Notes: generated from the letters alone by a model not told the origin. Positions 36,170 through 45,541 are shown, counted from the first letter of the stretch. The stretch is DNA of 64,000 nt from CAXBBB01 sp963841855 (GCA_963841855.1 CAWJEJ010000001.1:434001-498000); one strand, 5' to 3'. A program made the numbers and translations.

Positions 36170-36202
36170 AAAGCTGACAGTTCTCGGAGACCTGTCAGCT
36201 TT
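36170..36202. repeat. Perfect 11-bp inverted repeat related to the element at 384-414
   Basis: AAAGCTGACAG and CTGTCAGCTTT flank an 11-base loop ending GGAGAC. The right half shares AGACCTGTCAG with the 384-414 palindrome. Lies between the LON gene end and the MBL gene start; it may be a dispersed palindromic repeat or terminator. Confidence 0.6.
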
Positions 36203-36213
36203 CCATCGCGCGC

Positions 36214-36245
36214 CACTTCAACCAGGATACACTTCAACCAGGATA
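36214..36245. repeat. Perfect 16-bp tandem duplication over the LON gene stop
   Basis: CACTTCAACCAGGATA occurs twice without a gap. The right copy contains the last codons and stop of the LON-domain gene; the left copy duplicates them downstream. It adjoins the inverted repeat at 36170-36202. Confidence 0.85.
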
Positions 36246-36899
36246 GATGTCGCCCGTGCCGCCGAGCAGTTCGGGCGGGAAGTCGCGGAAATGGCCGTTG
36301 GACTGAACCTTGCGCCGCAGTTTCTCCTTGGACTCGATCTCGGGAATGAACACTTCGAAGTGAGTCACCAGGTAGCGCAGCCGCTCGCCCTCGGACGGCA
36401 GCTCGAGCACGTGCTGCTTCTGCGCGTTCTCGAGCCCAGCATTGTGGGCCAGCGCGTACGACACCTGCTCGGTCTCGTAGAGCGACGGTCGCAGCGTGCG
36501 CCCGCCCAGTTCGAGCAGCTTCATGTGGAGCGTGATGGCGCGCTCGCGCAGGTCCGAGTCGTCGGGGTCGGCAGGTTGATCGGGGACGTAGGTGCCGTCG
36601 GCCGTCAGGTAACTCAGCGCGTCGTCGACGTTGCCGATGCGGAAGCGCTGCTCGCCTCGCACTTTGATGTCGAGCCGTCCGTCGCCGTGCCGCTTGGTCA
36701 CCCTGACGACACGTGCCGTGCATCCGACGCGGTTCAGGCCGTCCTCTTCGGCCAGCGCGATGCCGAACGGCCGATCTTCTTCGAGGCACGTCGCAATCAT
36801 CTCGCGGTAGCGCGGCTCGAAGATGTGCAGCGGGATCGCCTCGCCGGGATAGAGCACGAGGCCCAGCGGAAAGAGCGGCAGGCCGGAAAATTCGGTCAT
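36234..36899 (-). CDS. LON substrate-binding (N-terminal LAN) domain protein
   Basis: A 221-residue cytoplasmic protein made only of the LON N-terminal domain. It begins with GLPLFPLGLVLYPGEAIPLH (about 6-25), then FEPRYREMI and FGIAL, with helical bundle residues to about 200. It has no ATPase or protease domain. Stand-alone LAN proteins are widespread and of uncertain function, possibly substrate recognition. The start may be ATG 36899 (MTEFSGLPLF) or ATG 36917, six residues longer. The last codons are duplicated just downstream. Confidence 0.9.
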   Translation of the reverse strand: MTEFSGLPLFPLGLVLYPGEAIPLHIFEPRYREMIATCLEEDRPFGIALAEEDGLNRVGCTARVVRVTKRHGDGRLDIKVRGEQRFRIGNVDDALSYLTADGTYVPDQPADPDDSDLRERAITLHMKLLELGGRTLRPSLYETEQVSYALAHNAGLENAQKQHVLELPSEGERLRYLVTHFEVFIPEIESKEKLRRKVQSNGHFRDFPPELLGGTGDIYPG

Positions 36900-37120
36900 G
36901 GAGGGGCGGTCGGGCATAGACGATCCAACCGTGGGCGGGGCGGGGGTGTTTCGCTCGGGTAGCGCTCGTGCCGCGGCGCGAAGGGCTCGGGCGCGTCCCG
37001 ACGACTCCGAGTACTGGCGGCTATCTCAAGGGCGACGCGCGTCGCCCCTACAGCTATGTTGCGGTTGGCGGGCGCCGGGTTTGCGTTCGTGTGCTCTCTC
37101 TCTCCTTCGCCCCACGCACC

Positions 37121-38668
37121 GTGCATCCTCTCGACTGGATCGTCTTAGGACTCTACATCGTCGTCATCGTCGGCATCGGCGTGTGGGCGAACAAGCGGCA
37201 GACCGACACCGAAGCCTACTTCGTCGGCAACCGGGGCGTCAAGTGGTGGGCGGCGGGCCTGTCGATCATCGCCACCTCGTTCAGCGCCGCGTCGATTCTG
37301 GGCGTTCCGGGCTACGCCTATGCCGACGACCTGTGGTATCTCCAGTACTCGCTGGGCGACATCTTCGCGGCCGTCATCGTCGTCGTCTTGTTCATCCCGT
37401 TCTTCCACAAGGTCAAGGGGCTCACGACGGCCTACGAGTACCTGGAGAAACGCTTCGACCTCAAGAGCCGCCTGCTGGGCTCGACGCTGTTCGTGCTCAC
37501 GGTTATCCTGCGCGCCGGAACGCTGCTCTACGGCGCCGCGCTGCTGTTCTCGGCCGTCGTGCCGACCGATCTGATGCCTGGCCTGACGAGCGTCGAGGAA
37601 GCCGTCATTCTGTTTGGCGCCATCGCCATCTTCTACACGGTCATGGGCGGCATCTCGGCCGTCATCTGGACCGACGTGATCCAGTTCGCGGTCATGAGCC
37701 TGGGCGTGTTCGCGTCGATCTGGGTGGCGGCGACCGGTGCGGCCGAGGGATTCTGGGGAGCGTTCGAGATCGCTGGCGAGATGGGCAAGCTGGACGTGCT
37801 GCACGTAGCCGACGACGCTGGAAACGCGTGGGGCGGCAAGGCGCTGCTGACGGCCATCTTCGGCTACGGACTGCTGGCGCTCTCGCTTTTCGGCACCAAC
37901 CAGCAGCCGGTCCAGCGCTACATGACCGTCAGCAGCCCGCGCGAGGCGCAGCGCGCGCTGATGTTGGGCGTTTCGGCTGGAGCGTTCGGCGTACTGCTCT
38001 CGCTCCTCTTGGGCGCGGCGCTGTTCGTGTTCTACAGCGAGAACGCAGGCTTGCTGCCAGGCGGACTGTCTCCCGATCAGATCATGCCGCACTTCGTCAA
38101 CACGCAGGTGCCGCCGATCTTGACCGGTATGCTCGTCGCCGCCGTGTTTGCGGCCGCGATGTCGAGCCTGGACTCGGCGCTCAACTCGCTCTCGGCTGCG
38201 CTGACGGTCGACTTCCTGACGCGTTTCAAGCCGCGCACGAGCCAGAGCAGCCGGTTGATCTTTGCCAAAGTAGTCGTCGTGACGGCGGGCATTGTCGGCA
38301 TCGGCGTCGGCATCTACGCCTCGCGCACCGAAGCGCTGCTGATCGACCTGATTCTCTCGTTTATGGGCTACTTCGCGGGCGGCCTTCTGGGCCTCTTCCT
38401 GCTAGGCATGCTCACCAAGCGCGCCAACGGACACGGCGCGTTCTGGGGCGCCATCGCCGGGACGCTCGTCGTGCTGATGGTGACGCAGAACGACTTCGGC
38501 CTGCCGCGCATGAACGAGTGGTTCGGCATCGCCCCGATTCCGTTTATCTGGTCGACCGCTATCGGGCTGGCCGTGACGTGCGTCGTCGGTTATCTGATCT
38601 CGCTGGCCGGACCGCGCGTCGCCGACGAGCGCTTGACCGACACCACGGTCGGCTGGACCGGCCTGTGA
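37121..38668 (+). CDS. Sodium:solute symporter (SSS family)
   Basis: From GTG 37121 the 515-residue protein begins HPLDWIVLGLYIVVIVG, as SSS proteins usually do, after a very CT-rich leader. Earlier in-frame starts (36968, 37091) add basic, unconserved residues. About thirteen membrane helices can be drawn. LSIIATSFSAASILGVPGYA (helix 1-2 region) and MSSLDSALNSLSAALTVDF (helix 8, sodium-site serines) are family signatures. The solute, which could be a sugar, proline, pantothenate or sialic acid, is not identifiable. Divergent from the LON gene. Confidence 0.92.
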   Translation: MHPLDWIVLGLYIVVIVGIGVWANKRQTDTEAYFVGNRGVKWWAAGLSIIATSFSAASILGVPGYAYADDLWYLQYSLGDIFAAVIVVVLFIPFFHKVKGLTTAYEYLEKRFDLKSRLLGSTLFVLTVILRAGTLLYGAALLFSAVVPTDLMPGLTSVEEAVILFGAIAIFYTVMGGISAVIWTDVIQFAVMSLGVFASIWVAATGAAEGFWGAFEIAGEMGKLDVLHVADDAGNAWGGKALLTAIFGYGLLALSLFGTNQQPVQRYMTVSSPREAQRALMLGVSAGAFGVLLSLLLGAALFVFYSENAGLLPGGLSPDQIMPHFVNTQVPPILTGMLVAAVFAAAMSSLDSALNSLSAALTVDFLTRFKPRTSQSSRLIFAKVVVVTAGIVGIGVGIYASRTEALLIDLILSFMGYFAGGLLGLFLLGMLTKRANGHGAFWGAIAGTLVVLMVTQNDFGLPRMNEWFGIAPIPFIWSTAIGLAVTCVVGYLISLAGPRVADERLTDTTVGWTGL

Positions 38669-38757
38669 CGGCGCGCGAACTTGGCAAGACTTGGAGACGC
38701 GCCACGCTGCGGACTCCGAGGCGGTAGATTCTCACTTTCCTGACCGACTCTTTGCCC

Positions 38758-40116
38758 GTGCTGCGCGCCCTCCTCCTCTTCGCCCTCGCACTCGCCGCGC
38801 TGGCTGCGCCCTCAGAGGCTCAGCCGCTTCCGTTCGGCGGCTCGGACGCGCCCGACGAGTTCGTACCCGGCGCGTGGTGGCTCGCCCGGACGCAGGTCGG
38901 CTTTCGGGGTGGGCTCTCGCTCGTGGGTCCTCGCTGGCACGCGATGGGCGGTCTGGACCTCGAATACGCGCGGCCTGGCTTCTCGGCGCAGATCCGCGAG
39001 ACCGGGCGCGTCACGACCGACGGATTCCGCACCAACGACGTCAATGAACCCTACGACGCGCTGCGCAGCATCCGCTACGTCCGGTGGACTCCTCGGCGTG
39101 GCAAAGTCTTCTACGCCCGAATGGGACCGCTGCGCGACGTGCGGTTGGGAACGGGCCACTTGGTCAACTTTCTTGCCAGCGACGCCGCGTGGGACGAGCG
39201 AACAATAGGCGCCGAAGTCGGCGTGCGGCTTCCGGGCCTGCGAGTCGACGCTTTCTCGTCCGATGTCGCGGGCGCGCCTCTAGCCGGAGCCTACTTGCAA
39301 GTGCAGCCCTTCGGGTGGAGCGGCGTGCCCCTGCTGAGCGTTACCAAGCTAGGAGTGACGTACGTACGCGATTTCGTGCCGTCGACCGACTTCGACGCGC
39401 TGGGCATCGACCTCTCGGTCGCTCTGGTCGAGAGCGGGGGCTTTTCGGTCGACCCGTTCGTCAGCTACGCGCGCATGGGCACGTTCGCACGCACGGGTGG
39501 ACGCACCGATGGACAGAGCCTGAAGATCGGCCTCGCTGGCGGCAGCCCGTCGATCCTCGACATCGCCCGCGTCGAGGGGCGAGCGGCGCTCCTCTATAGC
39601 GGCGAAGACTTCATCACGGGGTTCTTCGGCCCGCTCTACGCCGTCGAGAACACCTACTCGGCACCGCTGGACTCGGACCGATTCGTCAACTCCGACTCGA
39701 CCGACCGGCGCACGTTCGGGGTTCGGCTGTCGGAATCGGCGGGCGCCACCGGGTTCGAGACCGAAGTGCGGCTCCTGGTTTTCCAGCGCTTCCAGCTATG
39801 GTACGCGCTCTACTCGCACTATGGATCGCAGCCACTCACGACTAGCCGCCTGCGCCTGTTCTACCGCACGCCCGACGGCCTCACGGTCGGCCTGCGATCC
39901 GACCGCAACGGGCTGAGTGGGTTCGGCGCGCTCTTTTCGAGCTTCAATGACCAGAGCACGCTGGCCATCCACGGCGAGTATCCCATCCGGCCCGGCCTGG
40001 GTGCGGGCTTCGAGGCGCGCTACACCTACGTCCCGTTCGCCGATCAGTCGAGCGAGCGGCGCTTCCTCGTCCAGCGCCGCTTCGACCCCTACGTCTTTTA
40101 CCGCGTCCGATTGTAG
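38758..40116 (+). CDS. Exported beta-barrel-like outer membrane protein, unknown
   Basis: A 452-residue protein with a signal peptide (MLRALLLFALALAALAAPSEAQ from GTG 38758; TTG 38752 adds two residues). The rest is alternating amphipathic strands with many aromatic ends (FVSYARMGTF, LWYALYSHYG, FEARYTYVPF) and terminates FYRVRL, fitting an outer membrane barrel. I do not recognise a named family. Followed after 60 bases by a small lipoprotein gene, possibly a functional pair. Confidence 0.8.
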   Translation: MLRALLLFALALAALAAPSEAQPLPFGGSDAPDEFVPGAWWLARTQVGFRGGLSLVGPRWHAMGGLDLEYARPGFSAQIRETGRVTTDGFRTNDVNEPYDALRSIRYVRWTPRRGKVFYARMGPLRDVRLGTGHLVNFLASDAAWDERTIGAEVGVRLPGLRVDAFSSDVAGAPLAGAYLQVQPFGWSGVPLLSVTKLGVTYVRDFVPSTDFDALGIDLSVALVESGGFSVDPFVSYARMGTFARTGGRTDGQSLKIGLAGGSPSILDIARVEGRAALLYSGEDFITGFFGPLYAVENTYSAPLDSDRFVNSDSTDRRTFGVRLSESAGATGFETEVRLLVFQRFQLWYALYSHYGSQPLTTSRLRLFYRTPDGLTVGLRSDRNGLSGFGALFSSFNDQSTLAIHGEYPIRPGLGAGFEARYTYVPFADQSSERRFLVQRRFDPYVFYRVRL

Positions 40117-40176
40117 TGCCTTACGCGGCGAGCCGATGCGATACTATATTCTCCCATCCGAACCCATCTCTTCGCC

Positions 40177-40602
40177 ATGCGCACGCTCCTGACGCTCACG
40201 TTTGCTCTATTCCTGTCGGCATGCGGAATCGTCGAACTCCCCGAATCGACCGAAGACGTGGCCGTGTACTACGTGTCCACCAATGCACTGCCCGCCGCAC
40301 GCGTGCTGTCGGGCCGGGCGCCGCTCATCGCCAACTCGGTGGCGATCGCTTACATGACGCCCGACGGCATGGCCTTCGACACGTTGAGAGCGCCCGACAC
40401 GGCAACGCCGACCTCGACGACCTGGACGGCTCGCTTCGACCGCGACGCGCTCTCCAGTTTTTCGATAACCGCCACCAACTTGACTCTGCCTGCGGCCTTG
40501 GACACGACGGGCGACACGGGCTTCGTCGGCGTGGCGCTGCTGGTCAATCAGAAAACGGTCGCCGAAGACTCGTCGCGCACCGTCGTCACGCTGACGAACT
40601 GA
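40177..40602 (+). CDS. Small predicted lipoprotein
   Basis: A 141-residue product with a lipoprotein signal (LTFALFLSACGIVELPES; lipobox LSAC, Cys16). The mature part is Thr/Ala-rich and beta-like (VAIAYMTPDGMAFDTLRAPD ... RTVVTLTN), with no recognised domain. LspA encoded at 6.8 kb would process it. It has a typical CT-rich leader and follows the barrel protein gene on the same strand. Confidence 0.8.
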   Translation: MRTLLTLTFALFLSACGIVELPESTEDVAVYYVSTNALPAARVLSGRAPLIANSVAIAYMTPDGMAFDTLRAPDTATPTSTTWTARFDRDALSSFSITATNLTLPAALDTTGDTGFVGVALLVNQKTVAEDSSRTVVTLTN

Positions 40603-40721
40603 GCCACCACGTCGCTCCCGAGCCCTCGGTCAGATCGCGAACGGCCCACGACCTTTGAGGCGTTTGGTGCGAATTAGGTGAGCGCCGGTCGCGGGCACGC
40701 ACGCTCAGCGCCTGAGAGTTC

Positions 40722-41714
40722 TCACGAAACGCCTTCGCTCATGGCCAGCATCCGCTCAATGGGACGCAGGGCGCGCAGGCGCGTCGCCTCGTCCATGTGC
40801 AACTCGGGCTGCTCGTACTTCATGCAGAGGTAGAGCTTCTCGACCGTGTTGAGGCGCATATGGGGGCACTGGTTGCACGCGCAACCGCTCTCGGGTGGAG
40901 CCGGAATGAACTCCTTGCCGGGCGCTTTTTTGCGCATCTGGTGCAAGATGCCTTCCTCGGTAGCGACGATGAACCGCTGCGCTGCGTCTTCCTGAGTGAA
41001 GCGCAGAAGCGCACTCGTCGAGCCCACGAAATCGGCGTGGCGCAGGATGGCCTGCTCGCACTCGGGGTGCGCGATCAGAGGCGCGTCGGTGTACTGAGCT
41101 TTGAGGCCGAGCACCTTGCGCTCGCTGAACGTCTCGTGCACGATGCACACGCCGTCCCACAGCACCATATCGCGGCCCGTCTGGCCGATCAGCCAGCGGC
41201 CCAGGTTGCGATCCGGCGCGAAGATGATGCCCTGATCGGCTGGAATCTGGCGAACGATGTGCTCGGCATTGCTACTCGTCACGATGATATCGGACAGCGC
41301 CTTGACGCCTGCCGAGCAGTTGATGTAACTAATGACGACGTGGTCCGGGTGGCGCTTGCAAAACGCCTCGAACAGGTCGGGCGGGCAGCTGTCGGCCAGC
41401 GAGCAGCCCGCGTTGAGATCGGGCAGTACGACTTTGCGCGATGGGTTAAGGATCTTCGCGGTCTCAGCCATGAAGTGAACTCCGGCGAACACGATCAGAT
41501 CAGCGTCCGTGTTCTCGGCCGCACGAGCCAGCCCGAGCGAGTCGCCGATGAAGTCCGCCAAGTCTTGAATCTCGCTCTCCTGGTAATAGTGCGCGAGCAA
41601 AACGGCGTTCTTCTCCTTCTTGAGGCGCTCAATCTCCTCGAACAGGTCGAGCGTCGGGTCGATGGGTGCGTCGACGAAGCCCAGAGCGGGGTCGAGAACA
41701 GGGAGATCGGTCAC
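40722..41714 (-). CDS. nadA: Quinolinate synthase A (NadA), [4Fe-4S] enzyme
   Basis: NadA condenses iminoaspartate with dihydroxyacetone phosphate to quinolinate for de novo NAD synthesis. The 330-residue protein has the three cluster cysteines in family contexts: C104 (NAGCSLADSC), C190 (LWDGVCIVH) and C283 (CACNQCPHM). AHYYQ at 41-45 and GSTSALL near 231 are substrate-site blocks. nadB and nadC are not in the window, so L-aspartate oxidase must be elsewhere. Confidence 0.97.
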   Translation of the reverse strand: MTDLPVLDPALGFVDAPIDPTLDLFEEIERLKKEKNAVLLAHYYQESEIQDLADFIGDSLGLARAAENTDADLIVFAGVHFMAETAKILNPSRKVVLPDLNAGCSLADSCPPDLFEAFCKRHPDHVVISYINCSAGVKALSDIIVTSSNAEHIVRQIPADQGIIFAPDRNLGRWLIGQTGRDMVLWDGVCIVHETFSERKVLGLKAQYTDAPLIAHPECEQAILRHADFVGSTSALLRFTQEDAAQRFIVATEEGILHQMRKKAPGKEFIPAPPESGCACNQCPHMRLNTVEKLYLCMKYEQPELHMDEATRLRALRPIERMLAMSEGVS

Positions 41715-41749
41715 AGTAGCAGAGATGGGTTACCCATACTACGCGAGGT

Positions 41750-42583
41750 TTAGAGTCTCGGTTCGTCTGCCTCTTCGAGCAAGTAGGCGTCGACGGCATC
41801 GGTGAGATGCTTCCGCGCGCCGATGCTGATGCCGTACCCAATCCCGCTCATCGCGGCGCCACCCACTACGATCCCGATTCCAGCGGCGGGCAGTCCTTCT
41901 CCGGTTGCGCCGTCGACCGAAACGGCGACTCCGGCCGCAATGACCACTAGTGCGAGTCCCTGAATCAGCAGTCCCGTACGCCGTTTCCGGCGGTACTGAT
42001 CGAGCCAATCTCTACTCGCCGGAGTATCGGACACGATGGGAGACAGCGCGTCGTACGTCGGCTTGAACGGACGCCCGTCGGGAACGGCGTAGTAGTTCAC
42101 CTCACTGCTGACTATCGATTCAGGGATTAGCACACTGCCTCCCACCGGATCCGTAGTCGCAAGTTGGTACGTCGTTTCGACGACGCGGTACGTGTCGAGG
42201 CGTCCCTGGGCGGTGCGCTTGGAGAGGTGTTTGCCGTCGGCGGTGCGGCGCAGATGCTCGCCGTTGTAGTTGAGCGCGTCCAGATCGCGCAGAAACACTT
42301 TCAGCGTATCTGAAACGGTCATATACGTCGGTCCCAAAAAATCTTTTCCTCGCTCCATCGGTCCGCAGACGGTACGGTTGCCGGTCCACGTCTGCGTGCG
42401 CCCGTTGACCTGGACGATGCGTTTGGTTTCGGATACTACCAGGTAGTCAGCCGAGTCGGCCTCGGACACGTCATAGAGGCACGAGGATGCGGAGAGATCG
42501 ACGACGGGCGGCTCCTCGAGCGTCTGGGCAGAAAGCGAGGGCGCGCAGAACAGGACGAGGGCGAGCAGGGAGAGCGAACGCAT
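41750..42583 (-). CDS. Exported protein with two C-terminal hydrophobic segments, unknown
   Basis: The 277-residue product starts at ATG 42583 with a signal peptide (MRSLSLLALVLFCAPSLSAQ). A mainly polar region follows (about 20-190), then two hydrophobic glycine-rich segments (about 200-220, GLLIQGLALVVIAAGVAV; 225-250, AAGIGIVVGGAAMSGIGYG) and a short acidic tail. A longer frame from 42655 is unlikely because it buries the signal peptide. No family recognised. Confidence 0.75.
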   Translation of the reverse strand: MRSLSLLALVLFCAPSLSAQTLEEPPVVDLSASSCLYDVSEADSADYLVVSETKRIVQVNGRTQTWTGNRTVCGPMERGKDFLGPTYMTVSDTLKVFLRDLDALNYNGEHLRRTADGKHLSKRTAQGRLDTYRVVETTYQLATTDPVGGSVLIPESIVSSEVNYYAVPDGRPFKPTYDALSPIVSDTPASRDWLDQYRRKRRTGLLIQGLALVVIAAGVAVSVDGATGEGLPAAGIGIVVGGAAMSGIGYGISIGARKHLTDAVDAYLLEEADEPRL

Positions 42584-42743
42584 GAATCGGGTGCAGTAGC
42601 TGGTGTGTAGCGAGACCGTTTGCCCAAGGTAGCCACTCGCACGGATGTTAGGCATCTAGCAATCCACCTCCTCTCTCCCACTCTTCGGCTTCCGAGTAGA
42701 ACGCTGGGCCGGTCGGCGTAGCTTGGCTGCTCTCTCTTTCGCC

Positions 42744-43985
42744 ATGCCCGTCCTTCAAGCCAATAGCCTCTCCGCGGACTCCACCATCATCGCACGGCTG
42801 GACCACGTCGACTCGCTGCTCACCGCGGCGCAGGCGGATACGGTCGCCGCTGAGATCCCGATGACCGACGTCATCGCCAACCTGACGCTGGCAGACGTGG
42901 CGCTGCCGCTGGGCCTGATTATCGGCGGGATGATCGTGGGCTGGCTCGCCGAGCGCGTCGTGCTGCGCGGACTCGAAGTGGTCGCCGAGCGGACGAGTTG
43001 GCGCGCCGACAACGTCATCGTGCGCGCGTTCCGAGGCGTGCTGATCTTTTGGGGATTGGCGCTGGGTGTCTACCTCGCCTCGCTAACCGTGGAGGCCTTC
43101 CCGACCTTTGTCGACTGGCTGCAAAACGTCGCGCTGACGGCGGCGGTCCTGCTGTCGTTCTTCGTCGTGCTGGCGCGCGTCTCAGCCGGTTTGGTGATCG
43201 CCTATTCGCGGCGCGAGTCGTCGTTTTTGCCCATCACGTCGATCGTGCCGACGCTGGTGCGCGTGCTCGTCTACACGATCGGGCTGCTCGTCATCCTGAA
43301 CGAGTTTGGCGTATCGGTCACGCCGATTCTGGGCGCGCTGAGCCTGGGCGGCCTGGCGCTCGCGCTGGGCTTGCAGGACACGCTCGCCAACGTCGCCGCC
43401 GGGTTGTACCTGATCGCCTCTCAGCAGATACGGACGGGTCACTACGTGCGGCTCGAAACCGGCGAGGAAGGCTGGATCGTCGACATTGACTGGCGCGCGA
43501 CGAGCATCCGCACGATCATCGATAGCCGGGTGATCGTGCCCAACGCGCGCCTCGCATCGTCGGTCGTCGCCAACTACCGCAGCACACCTCAAGGGCTGCG
43601 GATGCGCGTCCACGTGCCCCTTCCGTACGACGCCGATCTCGACCGAGTCGAAGCCATCGTCCTCGACGTGGCGCAGAGCGTCGCCTTCGAGGGGAGAGCC
43701 AAAGCCGAAGCGTTCGTTCATACGCTGGGCGAGTTCAGCGTCAACCTGACCGTTCTGCTGCCCATCCGCGATTACTACGCGCAGTTCGAGGCACGCAGCC
43801 GCTTCCTCAAACTGCTGATCCGCCGGTTTCAGGCCGAGGGCATCCGCGTCCCCTTCCCCATCAAGGAGTTCGAGATGGAACTGGGCACGACTGGCCTGCC
43901 CGACACCTCGCAGCCCGGCGGCCTCCAGCGCCCGAGCCTGCGCACCGACCAGGCCGAACCGGACGACGGCGCGCTGGGCGGCTGA
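42744..43985 (+). CDS. Small-conductance mechanosensitive channel (MscS family)
   Basis: From ATG 42744 the 413-residue protein has an extended N-terminus, four membrane helices (about 50-70, 92-115, 128-150 and 170-190) and then the pore helix. That helix, with ILGALSLGGLALALGLQDTL (about 188-208), is the family hallmark with its Gly/Ala packing face. A beta domain follows (GTP-free, RTGHYVRLETGEEGWIVDID) and an alpha/beta C-terminal domain. Releases solutes on osmotic downshock. The Pro/Glu-rich tail is family-variable. Confidence 0.95.
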   Translation: MPVLQANSLSADSTIIARLDHVDSLLTAAQADTVAAEIPMTDVIANLTLADVALPLGLIIGGMIVGWLAERVVLRGLEVVAERTSWRADNVIVRAFRGVLIFWGLALGVYLASLTVEAFPTFVDWLQNVALTAAVLLSFFVVLARVSAGLVIAYSRRESSFLPITSIVPTLVRVLVYTIGLLVILNEFGVSVTPILGALSLGGLALALGLQDTLANVAAGLYLIASQQIRTGHYVRLETGEEGWIVDIDWRATSIRTIIDSRVIVPNARLASSVVANYRSTPQGLRMRVHVPLPYDADLDRVEAIVLDVAQSVAFEGRAKAEAFVHTLGEFSVNLTVLLPIRDYYAQFEARSRFLKLLIRRFQAEGIRVPFPIKEFEMELGTTGLPDTSQPGGLQRPSLRTDQAEPDDGALGG

Positions 43986-44013
43986 CTTCTGCTTCCTTTT
44001 TTCCAGCGCTCTC

Positions 44014-44776
44014 ATGCGATTCCTGCTTCCTATCCTGCTGCTCGCGATTTCCGGTTCAGCAGAGGCACAACCTGCTCGGTTCGGCGCATCAGTCGCTCCC
44101 ACATTGTCCTATCTGGTGGGCACGCCAGTGAGTCGGTCGTTTGCACTCGCGGCGCTCCCTATCGCTGACATCAATGTTGTCAGCCCCGCCCGCATTTCCG
44201 AGCGGACGGCAGGCCAAGGCTTTCGGGGAGAAGTTTGGGGAATGATTCAACCCGGACGACTCGGCTTTCGCGTTGGACTAGCCTACGAGCGCCGCACAGC
44301 CCAGGCGGTTCGGACGGTGGGCTTCGGGGGGTTTGTTGCTCGGAACGGCTCCGAAGTGATCGCCACTTTCCCTCCGTTCGACATTAGCGAGTCTCTCGAA
44401 CTGGAATACGAGTCCATACAGATCCCTACATTTCTCGTCCTTGCAGCGGCGCCAGCGTCGAGGCGACCGTGGCAGGTCGGAGTGGGGCCTTACCTGGGCT
44501 ATCGCCGAGACTCAGCTGTAGGCACGACTCTGTCTTCCACCAGTGATCTGATCGGTTTCCCCGAGAATGGCTTTCAGCGAGTCGAGATTGCCTGCGCGGT
44601 GGTTCGCAGGCGTTGGCGCTACGGCAGCAGTCAGCCTGACGCAGGTCGGTGCGGCGCACATAGAGTTGACAGCCAGTGGGTCGCTGGACCTGCACGAAAC
44701 TGATTCGGACGAGATCGCGCTGATCGGGAGCACGCGGTTCGCGACCGGATCGGTCGGGTTAGGAATTGCGTTTTAG
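44014..44776 (+). pseudogene. Outer membrane beta-barrel protein, frameshifted near its C-terminus
   Basis: The first frame from ATG 44014 encodes a signal peptide (MRFLLPILLLAISGSAEAQP) and amphipathic strands up to about 44590. It then turns into Arg/Cys-rich residues typical of an out-of-frame read, stopping at 44703. The next frame over continues the barrel-like pattern (ARWFAGVGATAAVSLTQVG to FATGSVGLGIAF) and stops at 44776 with the terminal Phe expected of Bam-assembled barrels. One base has been lost or gained at about 44580-44600. Either a recent pseudogene or an assembly error. Restored length is about 253 residues. Confidence 0.8.
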
Positions 44777-44780
44777 CCCT

Positions 44781-44834
44781 CCTCCACTAAGCTGCCCCGC
44801 ATGGATGCGCAGCGTCGTCTTGGCTCGCTCAGCG
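44781..44834 (-). repeat. Degenerate copy of the lolD 3' end
   Basis: On the minus strand this stretch encodes AERAKTTLRIHAGQL, identical to residues near the C-terminus of the LolD-like protein at 45538-46329. At DNA level it matches 45543-45598 in the same orientation, with a 23-base identical core and a few mismatches at each side. No start or rest of the ABC gene accompanies it. The two copies flank the membrane protein gene at 44933-45541. Confidence 0.85.
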
Positions 44835-44932
44835 TGCTCTGGACTGGTGTGCGGGTTTTCCGCGATCTTGCGCCTCACTCTATTTCGCTACAGAGGTCGA
44901 GCATAGCACTCGGCCTGTGCGCAGCCGCCAAC

Positions 44933-45541
44933 TTATCGCCGCCCCTCAACTCGAACCGCCGCAACCGCCGCCTCTCTGCCCTCGCGGGCGCCAACTTTTG
45001 AAGACGTATCAGAGTCCCGACTGCGCGCCCAAGCGTGCGTCGACTCTTTGATCATTCCGACGATGGGGAGCGCGAAGTACGCCAGATGCCACATCTCTTT
45101 CGTCCGGTGATCGATAAGAAAATCCAGGCCGACGAAAGCGGTAGCGAGGTACAGGGAGATGGCGCGCGATAGACCGAACGGGTGGGTGAACAGTAGGACC
45201 ACCGAGACGGGAAGCGAAAAGTAGAGGTAGATCCCTCGGCCCACAAGCGGAGTCGGCACGAGCAGGAACCAACCGAAAGAGGCGATCAACACGCACACGC
45301 AACCTGCCGGACTGATCTTCCACCGGTCTCGCCTCGTCACGCAGAACCCGATTCCGTATCCGCCCGCGGCTACCGTTCCTTTCAACCAATAGAGTGGCCA
45401 CTGAGGCGGATCACCAAGGCTGGGTTCTGGACGGCCCATTTCTGCACCGATGAGTAGAGCGACGGTGAAAACCGCTATTCCGAAGATCTCCCAGAAGGTC
45501 TCGCGCCACGGATGCGCTTCGATTGAGACCAAACCGCTCAC
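44933..45541 (-). CDS. Polytopic membrane protein of unknown function
   Basis: A 202-residue protein with about six hydrophobic helices (for example WEIFGIAVFTVALLIGAEMG, CVCVLIASFGWFLLVP, ISLYLATAFVGLDFLI) and a charged C-terminal tail (175-202). No family recognised. Its GTG at 45541 overlaps the lolD TGA (GTGA), so it is coupled to lolD. It lies between the real lolD end and a degenerate duplicate of that end, suggesting insertion or duplication. It is not a LolC/FtsX-like permease by sequence. Confidence 0.65.
   Translation of the reverse strand: MSGLVSIEAHPWRETFWEIFGIAVFTVALLIGAEMGRPEPSLGDPPQWPLYWLKGTVAAGGYGIGFCVTRRDRWKISPAGCVCVLIASFGWFLLVPTPLVGRGIYLYFSLPVSVVLLFTHPFGLSRAISLYLATAFVGLDFLIDHRTKEMWHLAYFALPIVGMIKESTHAWARSRDSDTSSKVGAREGREAAVAAVRVEGRR

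Noticed and set aside
36100..36789. Long upstream extension of the MBL hydrolase frame
   Set aside because: It overlaps the LON-domain gene in another frame and is Arg-rich; the ATG at 36099 fits the family start.
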